NCBI GenBank assembly: GCA_017303635.1
Contig: JAFLCG010000005.1
Coordinates: 248,001 to 312,000, forward strand
Direction of reading: 5' to 3'
From: Anaerolineae bacterium
GTDB lineage: Bacteria > Chloroflexota > Anaerolineae > Aggregatilineales > Phototrophicaceae
DNA length: 64,000 nt
Within the stretch, counting starts at the first letter, position 1. Each line of letters opens with the position of its first letter. This document shows, piece after piece, positions 62,260 through 64,000 of this stretch. Made by a program: the position numbers and the translations under genes. A model generated the notes under the pieces. That model was not told the DNA's origin. It did no database searches and saw only the letters and a program-made list of their open reading frames with translations.

Positions 62260-63020
62260 CGCCCACCATCCACGGCCAGCACTTGCCCGGTAATCCACCC
62301 GGCATATTCGGAAGCGAAGAACATGACCGCGTGGGCAATATCCTCCGGGTGGCCCAGGCGGCGCATGGCTATGCCTTCGACCAGTGCCTTTTGCCCATCA
62401 GAACCGTAGGATTCCCACTGACGCTCGGTATTCGGGTTCGAACGCACAAAACCGGGCGCTATGCAGTTGACCGTGATGTTGTGTGGCCCCAGTTCATGAC
62501 CTAGTTGGCGGGTGAGCGCGATCGTCGCCGCCTTGGCAGAGGCATACGCCTGAATGCCCGTCAGGCTGATCGTCAGTCCTGCGCCGCTGGAAATATTGAT
62601 GATGCGCCCATAGTGAGCCGATTTCATACCGGGCGTTACTGCCTGAGCCATATAGAAAGCGCCGGAAGTATTGACCGCAAAGATGGCGTTCCAGTCGTGC
62701 GGGGTCACTTCTTCGAGCGGCTTACCGACCTGCCCCAGCACGCCACCTGCATTGTTGACCAGCACATCCACCTGGGCCGAACCAGCCGCCTCATGGGCAA
62801 AAGCCTGGCAAGCAGTCGGGTCTGTCACATCAACTAGCCGCACCTCGCAGTAACCACCGGCTTCGGTACACAACCGCCGGGTCTCCTGTAATTCGTCCGG
62901 CAGCACATCACAACCCCAGACCTGTGCGCCGCGGGTGGCAAAAGCCAGACACATCGCCCGACCAAAACCATGTGCGGCACCCGTAATGAGAACGGTCTTG
63001 CCTTCAAAGCTGATGTTCAT
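62256..63020 (-). CDS. SDR-family oxidoreductase
   Basis: The 254-residue protein has TGAAHGFGRAM for NAD(P) binding, NNAGG, INISSGAGL with the catalytic Ser, and YASAKAA with Tyr and Lys. WITGQVLAVDGGR closes it, as in 3-oxoacyl-ACP reductase/glucose-dehydrogenase-like enzymes. The start overlaps the creatininase stop as ATGA (63017-63020). Substrate unknown; linkage suggests a small catabolic unit. Confidence 0.92.
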   Translation of the reverse strand: MNISFEGKTVLITGAAHGFGRAMCLAFATRGAQVWGCDVLPDELQETRRLCTEAGGYCEVRLVDVTDPTACQAFAHEAAGSAQVDVLVNNAGGVLGQVGKPLEEVTPHDWNAIFAVNTSGAFYMAQAVTPGMKSAHYGRIINISSGAGLTISLTGIQAYASAKAATIALTRQLGHELGPHNITVNCIAPGFVRSNPNTERQWESYGSDGQKALVEGIAMRRLGHPEDIAHAVMFFASEYAGWITGQVLAVDGGR

Positions 63021-63721
63021 ACGTCCCATCCTCCTTCCAGCAAAGCACGAGTCTCGTCTACTGCCACCTGCCAAACCGCCAGCATATCGTCATCCGAGCG
63101 CTGGTATAAACCGCCAAAATTACCATCGCCCAAATACTGCCTCGTCTCCTGTGCGTTCATGATGTCCAGCCGATTGAAGTCCACCATAGGCTTCTTGACC
63201 GTCGGCGAGTCGACGTTTGATAGCCGCGTCCACGGGAAGTTCTCCATCCAGGAGGCATGAGAACAGTCCGGGTCAATCGACTTCACTTTCGCCCACGTCT
63301 GCGGCGCATTCCACCAGTTATGCCACTTGGCCCGCACACCGGCATGATCGGTTATCCATTCGCGCAACAACCCCAGCCCGGGGGAGTTCCCACCATGTCC
63401 GTTGACGATCAGTATGCGCCGGAAGCCTGTCTCGGCCAGGCTATCCAGTACATCCCGCAATAGGCGGAGATACGTTTCTGCACGCAGGTTGACCGAGCCG
63501 GGAAAGGCGCGGAAGTACGGCGTCAAGCCATAGGCTACTGGCGGAAAGACCGGCACGCCCAGTGGTTCAGCGGCATCCATCGCGATTTTTTCCGCCAGAA
63601 TACTATCGGTACTCAGGCTTAGATAAGCGTGCTGCTCGGTGCTGCCCAGGGGCAACACGCAGCGGTCATCCTGCTTGAGATATTCATCGACCTGCATCCA
63701 GGTCATCGCGCTAATCCGCAT
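63017..63721 (-). CDS. Creatininase-family amidohydrolase
   Basis: The 234-residue protein has LPLGSTEQHAYLSLSTDS (metal ligands Glu and His) and ILIVNGHGGNSPGL, both family signatures. A further Glu/Asp segment, NFGGLYQRSDDDM, lies near the C-terminus. The family includes creatininase, mycofactocin-system MftE peptidases and others; which one cannot be told. It is first in a two-gene unit with the SDR. No mycofactocin genes are in the window. Confidence 0.9.
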   Translation of the reverse strand: MRISAMTWMQVDEYLKQDDRCVLPLGSTEQHAYLSLSTDSILAEKIAMDAAEPLGVPVFPPVAYGLTPYFRAFPGSVNLRAETYLRLLRDVLDSLAETGFRRILIVNGHGGNSPGLGLLREWITDHAGVRAKWHNWWNAPQTWAKVKSIDPDCSHASWMENFPWTRLSNVDSPTVKKPMVDFNRLDIMNAQETRQYLGDGNFGGLYQRSDDDMLAVWQVAVDETRALLEGGWDV

Positions 63722-63847
63722 CCCATGATCCTCGTTGTGTTCGCTTCATCTTCAGCGTAACTCGTTTGCGCCAACCTGACCACAGACCGCTCAGGCCATG
63801 ATTAACACTTTGTAAGGAAAAGGCCGGATTCCGCACAATGATTTCAT

Positions 63848-63877
63848 TTGACACGAATATCACAAACGGGTTATCAT
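63848..63877 (+). promoter_or_regulatory. Promoter of the gene at the right edge
   Basis: TTGACA (63848-63853) is 18 bp from TATCAT (63872-63877). The leader to the ATG at 63968 would be about 85 nt. Confidence 0.65.
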
Positions 63878-63967
63878 CCCCACTTCATTACCAGTCGTTA
63901 CATACGATTTTCACAAATCAAACGAACTTTCGCGGCATCTGCGGTTTGGGAGTCAGGAATACATAAG

Positions 63968-64000
63968 ATGATGAACCAAACTCGTTTCCTCCGGCTGCTT
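63968..64000 (+). CDS. Start of a gene cut by the window edge
   Basis: Two ATGs (63968, 63971) follow AGGA by a good spacing. Eleven codons are visible (MMNQTRFLRLL), basic then hydrophobic, as in a signal peptide. Nothing more can be said. Confidence 0.55.
   Translation, partial: MMNQTRFLRLL

Overview
The window looks like a chromosomal segment of a Chloroflexota (Chloroflexi) bacterium, probably near Anaerolineae. This is inferred from gene content: a long pyruvate:ferredoxin oxidoreductase beside a dihydroorotate-dehydrogenase-like protein, a MerR/B12 photoreceptor-type regulator, an actinobacterial/chloroflexal-style isoprenoid pair, Thr/Pro-rich LysM and TIR proteins, and dispersed GC-rich palindromes. 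I could not test taxonomy by alignment. Gene density is high, many genes overlap by ATGA, and GTG/TTG starts occur. There is one tRNA (Asp), no rRNA, no CRISPR array, and no insertion sequence with a transposase.

Layout. 1-6900 (minus strand): an incomplete class-I glutamine amidotransferase, rplS, a NUDIX hydrolase, a LysM lipoprotein, two sensor kinases, uppP and a sugar isomerase/epimerase-like protein. 7000-8040: a CarH-type regulator preceded by 11-bp direct repeats. 8036-13400: envelope glycan genes (DUF354, GT2, hexapeptide acyltransferase, polytopic protein) and an aldo/keto reductase. 13390-14740: an Arf-like small GTPase with a partner gene. 14810-18470: a giant membrane protein. 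18625-21280: a wbpB-wbpD-wbpE set for a diacetamido-uronic acid sugar nucleotide. 21300-23370: dinB and a methyltransferase.

23371-29921 is a probable six-gene operon reading leftward: a CrtI-family desaturase, DNA photolyase, three tandem alpha/beta hydrolases and an SDR protein. 30120-33140 holds a LacI regulator and typA. 33372-38860 holds an SRPBCC protein, hsp20, an RNA uracil-5 methyltransferase interrupted in frame by a repeat, galK and galT; matching palindromic operators precede galK and galT. 39380-41460 holds a membrane TIR protein, a HAM1-type NTP pyrophosphatase and a small acidic protein. 41521-43762 is a divergent pair: a homologue of the mycobacterial tuberculosinyl transferase Rv3378c and a GGPP synthase.

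43903-48485 is the fermentative PFOR module. 48708-49626 holds a methyltransferase and tRNA-Asp. 49683-54887 is a four-gene envelope operon (Yip1-like protein, ABC ATPase, CARDB protein, FtsX-type permease) behind a structured leader. 55480-60263 holds acetyl-CoA synthetase, a small membrane protein, an ECF-like sigma factor with an HTH partner, and an ornithine-decarboxylase-like enzyme. 60336-64000 holds a LON-domain protein, a DUF89 phosphatase, an SDR-creatininase pair and the start of a further gene.

The least ordinary items are the Rv3378c-like/GGPP synthase pair, the CarH-type regulator with a fitting operator in a window that also has a desaturase-photolyase operon, the small GTPase pair, the repeat inserted in frame in an RNA methyltransferase, the shared gal palindromes, and the structured leader at 54911-55034.
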